In this document: positions 1 through 9,121 of the stretch, in pieces
Layout: the number at the start of each line of letters is the position of its first letter
Position numbering within the stretch: the first letter of the stretch is position 1
Origin: JAAYTY01 sp964569245
GTDB lineage: Bacteria; Fermentibacterota; Fermentibacteria; Fermentibacterales; Fermentibacteraceae
Assembly (NCBI GenBank): GCA_964569245.1
Contig: CAZMTK010000001.1
Coordinates: 385,264 to 449,263, forward strand
Length of the DNA: 64,000 nucleotides
Direction of reading: 5' to 3'
Program-made: the position numbers and the translations under genes
The notes under the pieces: model-generated
The model's database searches: none
Seen by the model: only the letters and a program-made list of their open reading frames with translations
Told to the model about the DNA's origin: nothing

Positions 1-50
1 GTCGGGCGTCCTGCATCAACTCCTGCCCTGAGCCGGGTTCTGTGCGCCAG

Positions 51-2741
51 CTACATCCTGCGCGCCAGAACCACCACCCTCGCGGTCTCGACCACCTCGC
101 CGGCCTCGGGCTCGGCCCTCAGATAGACTATGTAGCGGCCCATCGAGAGCCTCGCGCCCCCGTCGCCCGTTCCGTCCCACGAGAGCTGGGCGAGCTGTCC
201 GCACTCCTGTGAGTCCATGAGCGTTCTCACCACGCGGCCCTGCACGTTGTACACCACCAGGTCCACGGTGTTCGAGAGGCCCGGCAGGGCGAGCTCGATG
301 GTCAGCACGTCGTCGAAGCCGTCTCCGTCGGGCGAGAACGGATCGGGGTGCAGCGACATGAGCTGTCCGCCCTGACCGGGGCTGAAGGCGTCGTTCACCT
401 CTCCGGGAGTGCCGCCGGTCGCGCTCGGCGTCCAGCTCGACTGGAGGAACCCGGGGAACACCGGGCTCACTCGCTCTAGGCTCAGGCCGCCTCCCCCGCC
501 CCACGAGTCGTCGTACGGCACGTAGTCGCACACCTGCCCGGAGGCGAGGCTCAGCCTCAGGTCGTCGGAGTACTCCTCGCCCTGCTGGGTCTGGTCGTTG
601 AGCACCGGCCAGTCATCGGGCTGGAGCACCGGGCACGAGACATCAGGCCAGGCATCGCGGAACGCACCCGAGTCCGAGGTGACTACGGCGAACCCGCCGG
701 GGGCGAGGGAGACTGCGGTGTCCGTCATCGCCACGGTGCTCCGCGAGTCGCTGAAGAGGTACGCCGAAACGTCGAGAGACTGATCACAGGAGTTGAATAG
801 TTCGATCCATTCGGGCTCGCCGGGCGACGGGCCGTACATCACCTCGTTGATCACGAGGTCGAGCGGCCTGTTCCACATGACGGAAGCGCTGTCGTTGGCC
901 GATGTCGTGTCGAAGGGGCAGGCCACATGACCCGACAGGGGCACGCCTCCCGCCAGGGAGGGCCACACCGCCTCGAAGATCAGAGTGTCGCCGGAGGCCA
1001 CGGCTCCCGGGCATCCGGAGTAGAACACCTCGGCGCTTCCGGGCGAGCCCGACAGGTCGGCATCTGCGAACAGCACGACCTGGAAGCCGCCTTCCTCCAC
1101 CGGCTCGGTTCCCAGGTTGCCCACTGCGACGGACACCGTGACCGCCCCGCCACCCTGCCCCATCGGCGGCTCGGGCGCCATGCCGCACACGGCGAGGTCG
1201 TATCCCGGCTGCAAGCCCCCCGACTCTCCTCCAGGCGAAGGATCGGCGACCCCCCAGTTCCACTCGGCGTCGGGACCGTCGAGTACGACGCGGTTCACTG
1301 ACAGGTCCTGCCCCGGGTCGAACGGGATGCCGTCGAGCCCGTCGTCGTCGCACGAGAGCGGGTCGGGGGCGGCGACCGGCGTTCCCCAGGTGGAGACGAT
1401 CTGCTCCAGGCCGGTGCCCCCCGGGCGGTACAGCGTCAGCGGGTCGGTCGTCGTAAGGCCGTCGCCGATGGTGGTGTTGGCCGTAGTCAGCACCAGCGTG
1501 CCCGGCGGGAGGTCGTAGGGCTGCGTGCCTGTCGCGTACTCGGAGTCCAGTATCACGGCGCGCGTGCCGGGCGGCATGAAGCACCCGAAGCTTGCATCCG
1601 GATCTGCAATAGTTCCTGACGCGGGATCCCAGGGCTCCACCTGGTCCAGCGCATCGCCGTCGGTGAATGCCATGGAAGAGGCATCGGCAACGCCGGGCCC
1701 CGGGAAGAAGAGCTCGACGAACTCGTCGCAGTCCTCGTTCAGGGGGTTGGCCAGCACCTCGGAGATAACCGGCCAGGAGCCGTTCCCCACGATCAGCACC
1801 GCGAGCGCCAGGTCGTTGTCAGGGTTGGAGTCGTCGGGATGGCTCACCAGGGCTCCGGCCAGCCAGCAGGCCTCCTCCAGCGAGACGGTGCAGGACAGCG
1901 TGTCGGACTGCCCGGGCTGGAGGAGGCCTGGAGTGAACGACTGCAGGATCTCCTCCGGGGCGGCCGAGGAGTCCGCGTCCGAGTCGAGGAACACCGCGAG
2001 CGTTGCACCCGACACCTCGGTCGCGCCGCAGTTGAGCACGCACGCGGCGATCTCGAAGGGCTCGCCGGGGGCCGGCTCCGCAGGCGAAACGGCGATCCAG
2101 CTCAGGCACAGGTCGGTCGAGTCGGAGGCCTGCGGCAGGATGCCGGGCGTGCCCCCGGCGGCAGAGGCCGCCCAGTTGTATTCCGCGTCGGGGCCGCCGG
2201 GGAACAGCCTCTCGACGCTGTTCCCGTCTCCGGGATCGAACGGGATGCCGTCGAGCATGTCGTCGTCCCTGTCCTGCCAGATGTCTGAGGGCACGGGCGT
2301 TCCATAGGTGGAGACGGCGTTGCTGTCGGCCGTTCCTCCGCTGCCGAACAGGGTCAGAGGGTCGGTCGCCGCCGCCAGGCCGTTGCAGATCGAAGCGTCG
2401 GCGGTGGTGAGGATGACCGTGCCGGCAGGGATGTCGTAGATCCCGGACAGCCCGTAGTCCAGCTCGAACACCAGGGCGATCGCGCCCGGCGCGAGAGTGT
2501 CGCAGTCGAGCACAGCGTCGGGATCGGGGAAGGCGCCGTGCAGGGCCTCGCTCCAGGGCACCAGGTCGTCCAGCGCGTCGCCGTCGGTCAGCGACAGGCC
2601 CGAGACAGGCCAGGGATCGGCACCCTGGTTCCAGATCTCGACGAACTCGGCGGCCGCCTCGTCCAGCGGGTTGGCCATCACTTCTGTGACGGCCGGAGCC
2701 CTCAGAAGCCCCAGGATGCCGAAGATCGCGGCGTGGACCAA
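51..2741 (-). CDS. Secreted lamin-tail-domain protein with T9SS-type C-terminal tail
   Basis: 896-residue exported protein, probably cell-surface. A short hydrophobic leader (about residues 1-15) runs straight into a lamin tail domain beginning VTEVMANPLDEAAAEFVEIW. A second copy follows near residue 325 (ISEVLANPLNEDCDEFVELF) and a third near 635 (INEVMYGPSPGEPEWIELF), separated by CARDB/Ig-like spacers. The last ~95 residues (FSPDGDGFDDVLTIEL, then VYNVQGRVVRTL) form the FlgD/CHU_C-like module that T9SS substrates carry. Start is TTG; no strong Shine-Dalgarno is visible, and the start was chosen because the leader precedes the first domain directly. It lies 13 nt after the SIMPL gene, so the two are probably cotranscribed. 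Substrate unknown; lamin tail domains are usually adhesive or accompany secreted nucleases and CotH-like proteins. Confidence 0.85.
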   Translation of the reverse strand: MVHAAIFGILGLLRAPAVTEVMANPLDEAAAEFVEIWNQGADPWPVSGLSLTDGDALDDLVPWSEALHGAFPDPDAVLDCDTLAPGAIALVFELDYGLSGIYDIPAGTVILTTADASICNGLAAATDPLTLFGSGGTADSNAVSTYGTPVPSDIWQDRDDDMLDGIPFDPGDGNSVERLFPGGPDAEYNWAASAAGGTPGILPQASDSTDLCLSWIAVSPAEPAPGEPFEIAACVLNCGATEVSGATLAVFLDSDADSSAAPEEILQSFTPGLLQPGQSDTLSCTVSLEEACWLAGALVSHPDDSNPDNDLALAVLIVGNGSWPVISEVLANPLNEDCDEFVELFFPGPGVADASSMAFTDGDALDQVEPWDPASGTIADPDASFGCFMPPGTRAVILDSEYATGTQPYDLPPGTLVLTTANTTIGDGLTTTDPLTLYRPGGTGLEQIVSTWGTPVAAPDPLSCDDDGLDGIPFDPGQDLSVNRVVLDGPDAEWNWGVADPSPGGESGGLQPGYDLAVCGMAPEPPMGQGGGAVTVSVAVGNLGTEPVEEGGFQVVLFADADLSGSPGSAEVFYSGCPGAVASGDTLIFEAVWPSLAGGVPLSGHVACPFDTTSANDSASVMWNRPLDLVINEVMYGPSPGEPEWIELFNSCDQSLDVSAYLFSDSRSTVAMTDTAVSLAPGGFAVVTSDSGAFRDAWPDVSCPVLQPDDWPVLNDQTQQGEEYSDDLRLSLASGQVCDYVPYDDSWGGGGGLSLERVSPVFPGFLQSSWTPSATGGTPGEVNDAFSPGQGGQLMSLHPDPFSPDGDGFDDVLTIELALPGLSNTVDLVVYNVQGRVVRTLMDSQECGQLAQLSWDGTGDGGARLSMGRYIVYLRAEPEAGEVVETARVVVLARRM

Positions 2742-2754
2742 CGCGCTGTCCCGG

Positions 2755-3483
2755 CTACTCTATCTCGAAAGTCACCGTCACCGAGGAGGTCACCTGGAAC
2801 GCGCCGGGGCCCACCGGCGGCGCTCCGTACTCGCCTGCGCCGTAGCCCTCCCATGTCGCCCCCGTGCAGGGCGAAGCATAGGTGTACTCGCCTACCACGA
2901 GGGGCCTGCCGACCGTGACGCCCAGACCGGCCGCAATCGATTCGGCGTTCGCCCTGGCGTTCTGCACAGCGGCCGAGGCCGCGGAGGCCTGCAGCGCCTG
3001 CCTGTCCGCCACGCCGTAGCTCACGCCTGACACGGAGTTGACCCCGGCGCCCACGATGGCCGCCAGAACGGCGCCGACCTTGGAGACGTCCCTGACATCG
3101 GCTCCGACGAAGTGCGAGACATGGTACCTCACCTGCCCGGTGGGCTGGTAGGTCCTGGGGTCGTACACGTCTTCGGACCAGAGGTTGTAGCTGGTCGTCC
3201 TGAGGTCCGCTTCGGCCACGCCCTGTTCCTGAGCTGCAGCCATGGCGGCGTTCATCCTGGCGCCAGCTTCGGCCACGGCCAGCGCGGGGTCGTTCGCCGT
3301 CACGTCGACTCCGAACACTATTGTGGCGAGGTCGGGCTCGGCGGCGGCGACTCCGGTGCCGCTCACGGTGATCTGTCTCAAGCCGCGCACGTCCTGTTCA
3401 GGCGCGGCAGGCTGCCCGGCATCGCCGCCGCAGGCCGAAAGGCCCGCCAGAAGCATTGTCGCGATCGGGAGTGCGCACCTCAC
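2755..3483 (-). CDS. SIMPL (DUF541) domain lipoprotein
   Basis: 242 residues. A GTG start at 3483 is chosen because AAAGGAG sits 6-7 nt upstream and the product then begins with a lipoprotein signal peptide (MLLAGLSACGG, lipobox Cys near residue 19). The open frame extends further upstream but that part is not protein-like. The mature part is a SIMPL domain: the GLRQITVSGTGVAAAEPDLA opening, the middle SHFVGADVRDVSKVGAVLAA segment, and a C-terminal beta strand region. SIMPL proteins are periplasmic or outer-membrane oligomers whose biochemical role is poorly defined. Likely first gene of a pair with the lamin-tail gene. Confidence 0.85.
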   Translation of the reverse strand: MRCALPIATMLLAGLSACGGDAGQPAAPEQDVRGLRQITVSGTGVAAAEPDLATIVFGVDVTANDPALAVAEAGARMNAAMAAAQEQGVAEADLRTTSYNLWSEDVYDPRTYQPTGQVRYHVSHFVGADVRDVSKVGAVLAAIVGAGVNSVSGVSYGVADRQALQASAASAAVQNARANAESIAAGLGVTVGRPLVVGEYTYASPCTGATWEGYGAGEYGAPPVGPGAFQVTSSVTVTFEIE

Positions 3484-3655
3484 CTGCTGCTCCTTTCTCC
3501 AAGGTGTTGTCCGCGCAGGGCCTGTTATAAACCCCTGCGACCGGGGAACAAATGGAGGTCGTCCCGGATCGCCGGTCTTCGGGAGCCGGCCGGGCTGGAA
3601 AGAGCCGCGGGCGGGCATGGCCCGCCCGCAGCTCGGCAGACAGCGGAACGGGATC

Positions 3656-4651
3656 CTACTCCGCGGGCGCCCCCTTGTAGAGCTCGCCCTTCGCGTGCCT
3701 CGCCCTCAGCTTCGAGAGCATGTCCCTGGTCATCGCATCGAGGTCCCAGGCCGGCTTCCATCCCCATTCCTCTCGAGCGGCCGAGTCGTCCACGCTGGTG
3801 GGCCAGGAGTCGGCGATCTTCTGCCGGAAGTCCGGCTCGTACGTGCAGGTGAAGCCCGGAACGTGCTTCTTGATGTTCTCCGCCAGCTCGCCTGCGGTGA
3901 ACGACATCGCACCGACGTTGAAGTCGTTGTAATGCTTGAGACTGGAGAAGTCGGCCTCGGCAAGGTCCATCGTAGCCTTGATGCAGTCCGGCATGTACAT
4001 CATGGGGAGGGCGGTGTCCGCTCTCACGAAGCACTTGTAGCTGCCCTGCTCCACGGCCTTGTAGTAGATCTCCACCGCGTAGTCGGTCGTGCCCCCGCCG
4101 GGAAGCGTCTCGGCTGAGATGATGCCGGGATAGCGAAGACCTCGGGCGTCAACGTTGAAGCGGCGGACGTAGTAGTCCGCAAGCAGCTCGCCGGCGACCT
4201 TCGTGACCCCGTACATGGTGCGCGGCTTCAGCACCGTTTCCTGGGGGGTGCGGTGGCGAGGGGTCTCCGGGCCGAACGCGGCGATCGAGCTCGGGATGAT
4301 CACCCTCGTCATCTCGTAGTCCCTGGCGCAGTTCAGCACGTTCATCGTGCCGTTCATGTTGACATCCCAGCAGAGGCCGGGGTTCTTCTCGCCCACCGCC
4401 GAGAGTATCGCGGCCATGTGGAAGATGGTGTCTATGCAGTGCCTCTTCACGACCACGTCGAGGCTTGCCCTCTGCGTCACGTCGATGTAGTAGAAGGGGC
4501 CGGACTCCAGGAGATCCTTCGAGGGTGCCGTCTTCCTCCCGGCGGCGACAACGTTTTCTGCCCCGTATCTCTCGCGAAGGGCCAGGGTCAGCTCGCTGCC
4601 GATCTGGCCCACGGCTCCGGTGACCAGGATGTTCCGTATGGTCTTGGCCAT
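3656..4651 (-). CDS. SDR-type L-threonine 3-dehydrogenase (NAD-dependent epimerase family)
   Basis: 331 residues, cytoplasmic. The N-terminus has the Rossmann motif GAVGQIG (residues ~12-18), the catalytic Ser region IIPSSIAAFG, and the YGVTK Tyr-x3-Lys pair. The stretch GLRYPGIISAETLPGGGTTD followed by DYAVEIYYKA is characteristic of the short-chain threonine dehydrogenase branch (as in Flavobacterium and Thermoplasmatales) rather than UDP-glucose epimerases. It would oxidise L-threonine to 2-amino-3-ketobutyrate with NAD. Length matches the family. ATG with AGGGGAGAC directly upstream. No KBL (2-amino-3-ketobutyrate ligase) gene is adjacent in this window. Confidence 0.88.
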   Translation of the reverse strand: MAKTIRNILVTGAVGQIGSELTLALRERYGAENVVAAGRKTAPSKDLLESGPFYYIDVTQRASLDVVVKRHCIDTIFHMAAILSAVGEKNPGLCWDVNMNGTMNVLNCARDYEMTRVIIPSSIAAFGPETPRHRTPQETVLKPRTMYGVTKVAGELLADYYVRRFNVDARGLRYPGIISAETLPGGGTTDYAVEIYYKAVEQGSYKCFVRADTALPMMYMPDCIKATMDLAEADFSSLKHYNDFNVGAMSFTAGELAENIKKHVPGFTCTYEPDFRQKIADSWPTSVDDSAAREEWGWKPAWDLDAMTRDMLSKLRARHAKGELYKGAPAE

Positions 4652-4675
4652 GTCTCCCCTTCCGACCCCGATCCC

Positions 4676-6280
4676 TCAGGGCTCCGTGGCGCTAGGAACG
4701 ATGTCCAGGATTCTCGTTCCGATTCTTATCTCGTCCAGGTCCGCCGTTCCGCCGGTAACCTCGCCGAACGCCGTGTATCTGCAATCGAGCCTGTCATGGT
4801 CGTCGAGCATGATGAAGAACTGGCTGCCTCCCGTATCCAGCCCTGCATCGGCCATGCCGATCACGCCGCGGGTGAACCTGGCCGTGCTCCTCTCGTTCGG
4901 GAGAAGGAAGCCCGGCCCGCCGTATCCATTGCCCTGAGGACAGCCGGCCTGCGCCACGAAGCCTGGTATCACCCGGTGGAACCGGATGCCGTCGTAGAAG
5001 TCCGAGGCGGCGAGCCACGCGAATGCGGCGCACGTGACAGGCGCCGTGCCGGGCCAGAGCCGCACATCGAGATCGCCTATGTCCAGCCTGATGGTCAGCG
5101 CTTCGGGTACGTCCGCAGCGAGGATGCCCTCCGGCAGATCGGGTCTGGCGTGACCTTCCGGAAGCTCGACACCGAGGAATGCCGCGAGCGCTTCGCGCAG
5201 ATTCCTGTCATCGGCAGATGCGAGCCGGCTCCGGGCCAGATCGCGAGCCCTGGCCGAGTCTCCCATGCCGGCAGTCGTCTCCAGATAGACTACTGGAACC
5301 AGCCAGTACGGGTCTGCCAGGATCCTCTCCTCCATCTCCGGCGGCACTTCGAGACCGGCATCCAGCCACGCCTGCAGGGCAGACAGACGGCGGGCGCCGT
5401 CCTCGTCCGACAGCAGAGGCGCAAGGAGGTCGCTGTCCTCTCTCCCCAGGAGGGCGATGGCGGAGCTTCCCACAGGGCCAGGGACCGTGGAGAGCCTGCG
5501 CAGCGCTTCCCGGAACCCGCCGAGGCCCGCCTCTCTCATGCGCGAAGCGGCCCGCAGGGCGACGCAGTCCGCCTCGTCGTCGAGAAGCGGGGCGAGCGAT
5601 TCGGGAGGCACGCGCGCCGCGACCTCGTAGCGCACTGCCCAGAGCGTGTCGGACATCAGACCGTGCAGGCTCTGTAACGGGAGCGTGCGGGACGCATAGA
5701 TACGGGCCAGCGAGGTCATGCCCGAAGGATCGAATGGTTCCGGCTCGCTGCGCGTCTCGGACAGGTATCTCAGCCACTGCGAGGAGGGTCTGCCAGCGGT
5801 GTCGCTCTTCAATTCGGACGGCCAGAGACCGCTGGAGACGCCGAGGCGGCCGTAAGCCTGGAGCGCCAGCCTGAGTGTCGAGAGAGGGAGGGTCGCAGCG
5901 TCTCTCTGAAGGATGCTGTCCACGAGCTCGGGAAGAGCGGGCTGCTCACCGGCCGCCACGGAGTGGAACAGCCTCATCAGCAGAGCCTCCAACGCGCCAT
6001 TGCCGGCCTGCTCGACATCGGATGCCGAAGGCTCGCCCGCGCCGAACTCGAGAAGCTCGACCGCCGGCCCCACGGGGAGGGGATTCCCCGAGGACCATGC
6101 GGCCCAGGCGACGGCAAGCCTCTCCGCTCCGGATTCCCATGCCGTCGCAAGGAACTCCGCGGGATCTTCGCCTCCGGGGAGGACGCCCGTGCGGGCGATC
6201 GTCTCGAGTGCATCTGAAACGTTCATCACTCCCCCCGGCGAGGAAAGGACAGCGAGGGCGGAAACAAGCAGGGCCGTCAA
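4676..6280 (-). CDS. Cyclophilin-type peptidyl-prolyl isomerase with N-terminal HEAT-like region
   Basis: 534 residues. The first ~20 residues form a weak signal peptide or anchor. Residues ~30-370 are an alpha-helical region rich in Leu/Ala with HEAT-like repeats (for example LHGLMSDTLWAVRYEVAARV). Residues ~385-534 are a cyclophilin domain: FHRVIPGFVAQAG carries the catalytic Arg, and ERSTARFTRGVIGMA and GGSQFFIML are core family motifs. Likely exported proline isomerase assisting folding of envelope proteins. Starts TTG at 6280, overlapping the upstream DUF2007 stop as TTGA, so translational coupling is likely. The HEAT-cyclophilin fusion is larger than the usual ~170-residue bacterial enzyme. 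Confidence 0.85.
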   Translation of the reverse strand: MTALLVSALAVLSSPGGVMNVSDALETIARTGVLPGGEDPAEFLATAWESGAERLAVAWAAWSSGNPLPVGPAVELLEFGAGEPSASDVEQAGNGALEALLMRLFHSVAAGEQPALPELVDSILQRDAATLPLSTLRLALQAYGRLGVSSGLWPSELKSDTAGRPSSQWLRYLSETRSEPEPFDPSGMTSLARIYASRTLPLQSLHGLMSDTLWAVRYEVAARVPPESLAPLLDDEADCVALRAASRMREAGLGGFREALRRLSTVPGPVGSSAIALLGREDSDLLAPLLSDEDGARRLSALQAWLDAGLEVPPEMEERILADPYWLVPVVYLETTAGMGDSARARDLARSRLASADDRNLREALAAFLGVELPEGHARPDLPEGILAADVPEALTIRLDIGDLDVRLWPGTAPVTCAAFAWLAASDFYDGIRFHRVIPGFVAQAGCPQGNGYGGPGFLLPNERSTARFTRGVIGMADAGLDTGGSQFFIMLDDHDRLDCRYTAFGEVTGGTADLDEIRIGTRILDIVPSATEP

Positions 6281-6627
6281 CGGTCTTCCTCCTGGTCATC
6301 CCAGAGGTCTCCCTGCAGCGGGTCAGCAGCCTCCGGCGGGTGCTCGAGGGCGTACATGTAGTCCTCGATCAGCCTCCTGGCCTCCCTTTCCTGGCTCTCC
6401 CGCACCAGCACCTTTCCCCAGACGGGATTCAGCGTCCTGGCCAGTCCGTCGTACCAGGGCATCTGCAGACTGCGGACCGCCGCCTCCAGACCTTCGGCCT
6501 CCAGCAGGGCCTGGATAGCGAGGGCCTCCATCTCGTTCGAGGCGTCGAAGACCTCCAGCAGTTCCTCGGAGGAAAGATCACGGGGATGCTCCTCGGGAAG
6601 GATTTCCTCGTCATCGTCCCTGATCAA
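6277..6627 (-). CDS. DUF2007-type putative signal-transducing protein
   Basis: 116 residues, acidic. Start TTG at 6627 is chosen because GGAGGTG sits 4 nt upstream; the open frame continues upstream into the divergent riboswitch region but that part has no coding character. Residues ~30-95 (EVFDASNEMEALAIQALLEA, then a segment around PWGKVLVRES-like residues and REARRLIEDYM) match the DUF2007 fold, a small ferredoxin-like domain often called a putative prokaryotic signal-transducing protein. Its stop overlaps the TTG start of the cyclophilin gene. Cellular role unknown. Confidence 0.72.
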   Translation of the reverse strand: MIRDDDEEILPEEHPRDLSSEELLEVFDASNEMEALAIQALLEAEGLEAAVRSLQMPWYDGLARTLNPVWGKVLVRESQEREARRLIEDYMYALEHPPEAADPLQGDLWDDQEEDR

Positions 6628-6710
6628 CCGCCACCTCCGGTCTGGATCCGCAATCCGCCTTGACTTTCCCCCCCGGGCTCTCAAAGGTATGCAACGCTGG
6701 CTTTGAAGCA

Positions 6711-6782
6711 AAGTGCGGGGTGCCCAGCGGGCTGAGATCATACCCATCGAACCTGATCCGGGTAATGCCGGCGAAGGGAGCA
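6711..6782 (+). promoter_or_regulatory. TPP (THI-box) riboswitch
   Basis: Upstream of thiC the RNA carries the signature parts of the thiamine pyrophosphate riboswitch in order: GGGGTGCC near 6717, GCTGAGA at 6731-6737, ACCC near 6742, then GAACCTGATCCGGGTAATGC and GCGAAGGGA ending near 6780. It binds TPP and should lower thiC expression when thiamine is plentiful. About 50 nt separate it from the thiC start; the expression platform is not clear by eye. Confidence 0.95.
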
Positions 6783-6830
6783 AGAAGCCCGGCTACTTCT
6801 CCAGCATTCCACAGGATCCGGGAGGCTCTG

Positions 6831-8138
6831 ATGGCCGAAACGATAATCGAAAAGGCAAGGGGTGGAGAAGTCACCGAGAGGATGGCTCTGGCGGCTGCCG
6901 CCGAGGGTGTCGATCCTCTCCTTCTGAAGGACGGAATCACGGCCGGCACAGTCGTTCTCCTCGATTCCGCCGTCGCCCTGAGGAAAAGGCCCTGCGCAGT
7001 TGGCGCAGGTCTCCGAGTGAAGGTAAACGCCAACTTGGGCAGTTCCGCCGACCTCGAGTCGGTGGACGCCGAGCTGGCCAAGCTGGACACCGCGGTCGCA
7101 TACGGGGCCGACACGGTCATGGACCTCTCCACGGGCCCTGCCTGGCGCGAGATACTCCACCGGATCTCGGCCGCCAGCCCCGTCCCCCTCGGCACCGTGC
7201 CTCTATACCAGGTGTTCGGCGAGCACATGGCGGCGGGACGCGAGGTTCCGGACGTGCCTTCTGACAGGATGCTCGACGCCGTGGAGGAGCACTGTGCTGC
7301 CGGAGTCGACTTCCTCACGCTCCACTGCGGCGTGACGCGCCGTGCAGTGTCCCTGCTCAAGGAGGAGGGCCGCAAGCTGGGAATAGTGTCGAGGGGCGGA
7401 TCCCTCCTGGCCGAGTGGATGGAGAAGCGGGGCGAGGAGAACCCCCTCTATTCGAGATTCGACGACCTGATCGACATCCTCAGGCGCTTCGACGCCGCAT
7501 TCTCGCTTGGCGACGGCCTCAGGCCCGGCTGCCTCGCCGACGCATCCGACAGGGCGCAGATCGAGGAGCTGGTGACCCTGGGCGAGCTTCAGCGGAAAGC
7601 GCTGAAGGCCGGAGTGCAGGTGATGATCGAGGGGCCGGGGCATGTCCCGATGGACCAGATCGAGCACAACATGCGCCTCCAGAAGCGCATCTGCCACGGT
7701 GCACCGTTCTACGTACTGGGGCCCATAGTCACCGACATCGCGCCGGGCTACGACCACATCACGTCGGCCATCGGAGGAGCCATGGCGGCGTGGTTCGGCG
7801 CCGACTTCCTGTGCTATGTGACGCCTGCCGAGCACCTCAGGCTGCCGGATGTCGAGGATGTGCGAGTGGGCACGGTGACAGCGAGGATCGCTGCGCATGC
7901 CGCAGACATCGCGCGAGGCCTCCCGGGGGCGCGCGACAGGGATGACGCCATGGCCCGGGCCAGGCACGACTTCGACTGGGAGGCGCAGTTCTCCCTGGCC
8001 CTCGATCCGGGCAGGGCCTGCGAAGAGCGGAGGAGGGCCATGCCCTCCGACGAGGAGGTCTGCTCGATGTGCGGCCGCCTCTGCGCCGTCAGGACGAGCC
8101 GGAGGGCGCTCGAGGGCGGCCCGGCGCCGGACGCCTAG
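6831..8138 (+). CDS. thiC: Phosphomethylpyrimidine synthase (HMP-P synthase)
   Basis: 435 residues; radical SAM enzyme that converts aminoimidazole ribotide to HMP phosphate, the pyrimidine half of thiamine. ATG at 6831 with GGGAGG 6 nt upstream, directly behind a TPP riboswitch. Family motifs: GADTVMDLSTG, EGPGHVPMDQIEHNM and YVLGPIVTDIAPGYDHITSA. The C-terminal cluster reads CSMCGRLC, a CX2CX3C spacing, one residue shorter than the CX2CX4C of the well-studied long enzymes; the protein is also the short form that lacks the N-terminal extension. No other thi gene lies nearby. Its TAG shares the palindrome CTAG with the stop of the convergent lipoprotein gene. Confidence 0.96.
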   Translation: MAETIIEKARGGEVTERMALAAAAEGVDPLLLKDGITAGTVVLLDSAVALRKRPCAVGAGLRVKVNANLGSSADLESVDAELAKLDTAVAYGADTVMDLSTGPAWREILHRISAASPVPLGTVPLYQVFGEHMAAGREVPDVPSDRMLDAVEEHCAAGVDFLTLHCGVTRRAVSLLKEEGRKLGIVSRGGSLLAEWMEKRGEENPLYSRFDDLIDILRRFDAAFSLGDGLRPGCLADASDRAQIEELVTLGELQRKALKAGVQVMIEGPGHVPMDQIEHNMRLQKRICHGAPFYVLGPIVTDIAPGYDHITSAIGGAMAAWFGADFLCYVTPAEHLRLPDVEDVRVGTVTARIAAHAADIARGLPGARDRDDAMARARHDFDWEAQFSLALDPGRACEERRRAMPSDEEVCSMCGRLCAVRTSRRALEGGPAPDA

Positions 8139-9121
8139 ATGTACTCCTCGTACGCGTCCACTTTGTCCAGGTAGACACCGTCGAATCCGGCGGACAGGAT
8201 CCTGTCCAGGTAGGAATCTGCGCTGCCGAAGATGATCTCCTGCCACTCAGGGTACCAGTACCTCACGAGGTAGTTGCCCGGCCAGTCCGGATTCTCGGGA
8301 CCCAGCCACGACGGCGGGTCCGACTCCCACTCCGGCTGCCAGTACCACCTGTAGTCCTCGGCCTCGCCGATGCTCATGTAGCAGAGGACTAGCCGCCGGC
8401 CGCCGCCGGGCTTTGTCTGCAGCTCCTGGACGCGTGCGGCGTCGAGCTGTTCTCCGCAGCAGAACAGGTCGATCACGAACATGTCGTACTCCGTGGCGTC
8501 GAGCGCCGAGACGAACTCGTCCATGCTCGCGAATGCCTGGTCGTTTATCAGGTAGAGGAAGTTGTGCGCGTCGGCCAGGGAGGTCACGTCGTCGCCGTTC
8601 GCATGCCAGGGCTCGGAAGGATACCCGGGGATGTCGTCGAGGTCCCTGTGGTCGGCTGCGAAGGAGACGAAGCCCTCGGCCTCGTTCCACGCGTACGAGC
8701 TGTCAACCTTCCACTGCGTCCAGCAGTAGTCCGTGACCATCACCTCGATGCCGTTCTGCTCGGCCAGATCGAGGAAGGGGAGCATCCAGTCCAGCTCGCC
8801 CTGCGGAGTCTGCACATCGTCGGAGTCGTAGCCGAAGAAGAGGTCCTCCCTGCCCTGCCCGTCGATGGCGGCGAGGTAGTAGGGCACCGGGGAACCGGCG
8901 GGCTCCAGGTCGGTCGTCAGCAGCTCCTGACCGTTCTGCGGAACGACGATGAAGCCCGAATGAACGGATTCCGAGTAATCGGAGATATCCCCGACGAAGT
9001 CCCGTATGTACTGGGGATACGGCCCTGGATCGCCTTCGGGGCCGGTGCCCCCGTCGCCGCAGGAGGACGCCAGGAGAACGGCACAGGAGAGCGCTATCGG
9101 GGATGCAATTACCGTCTTCAT
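8135..9121 (-). CDS. GH114-like (MJ1477/TM1410 family) putative glycoside hydrolase lipoprotein
   Basis: 328 residues. The ATG at 9121 begins a lipoprotein signal peptide (MKTVIASPIALSCAVLLASS then Cys at ~21). The mature domain is a TIM barrel of the endo-alpha-1,4-polygalactosaminidase/TM1410 type: CYMSIGEAEDYRWYW and, near the end, FDGVYLDKVDAYEEY, where the acidic residues are the likely catalytic ones. Probably anchored in the periplasm or outer membrane and acting on an amino-sugar polymer, but the true substrate is unproven. The start overlaps the stop of the upstream radical SAM pseudogene (ATGA), and the stop shares CTAG with thiC. Confidence 0.8.
   Translation of the reverse strand: MKTVIASPIALSCAVLLASSCGDGGTGPEGDPGPYPQYIRDFVGDISDYSESVHSGFIVVPQNGQELLTTDLEPAGSPVPYYLAAIDGQGREDLFFGYDSDDVQTPQGELDWMLPFLDLAEQNGIEVMVTDYCWTQWKVDSSYAWNEAEGFVSFAADHRDLDDIPGYPSEPWHANGDDVTSLADAHNFLYLINDQAFASMDEFVSALDATEYDMFVIDLFCCGEQLDAARVQELQTKPGGGRRLVLCYMSIGEAEDYRWYWQPEWESDPPSWLGPENPDWPGNYLVRYWYPEWQEIIFGSADSYLDRILSAGFDGVYLDKVDAYEEYI

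Noticed and set aside
4253..5677. 474-codon open frame on the plus strand.
   Set aside because: It is antisense to the threonine dehydrogenase and cyclophilin genes, with no start signal or domain; long antisense frames are common in GC-rich DNA.
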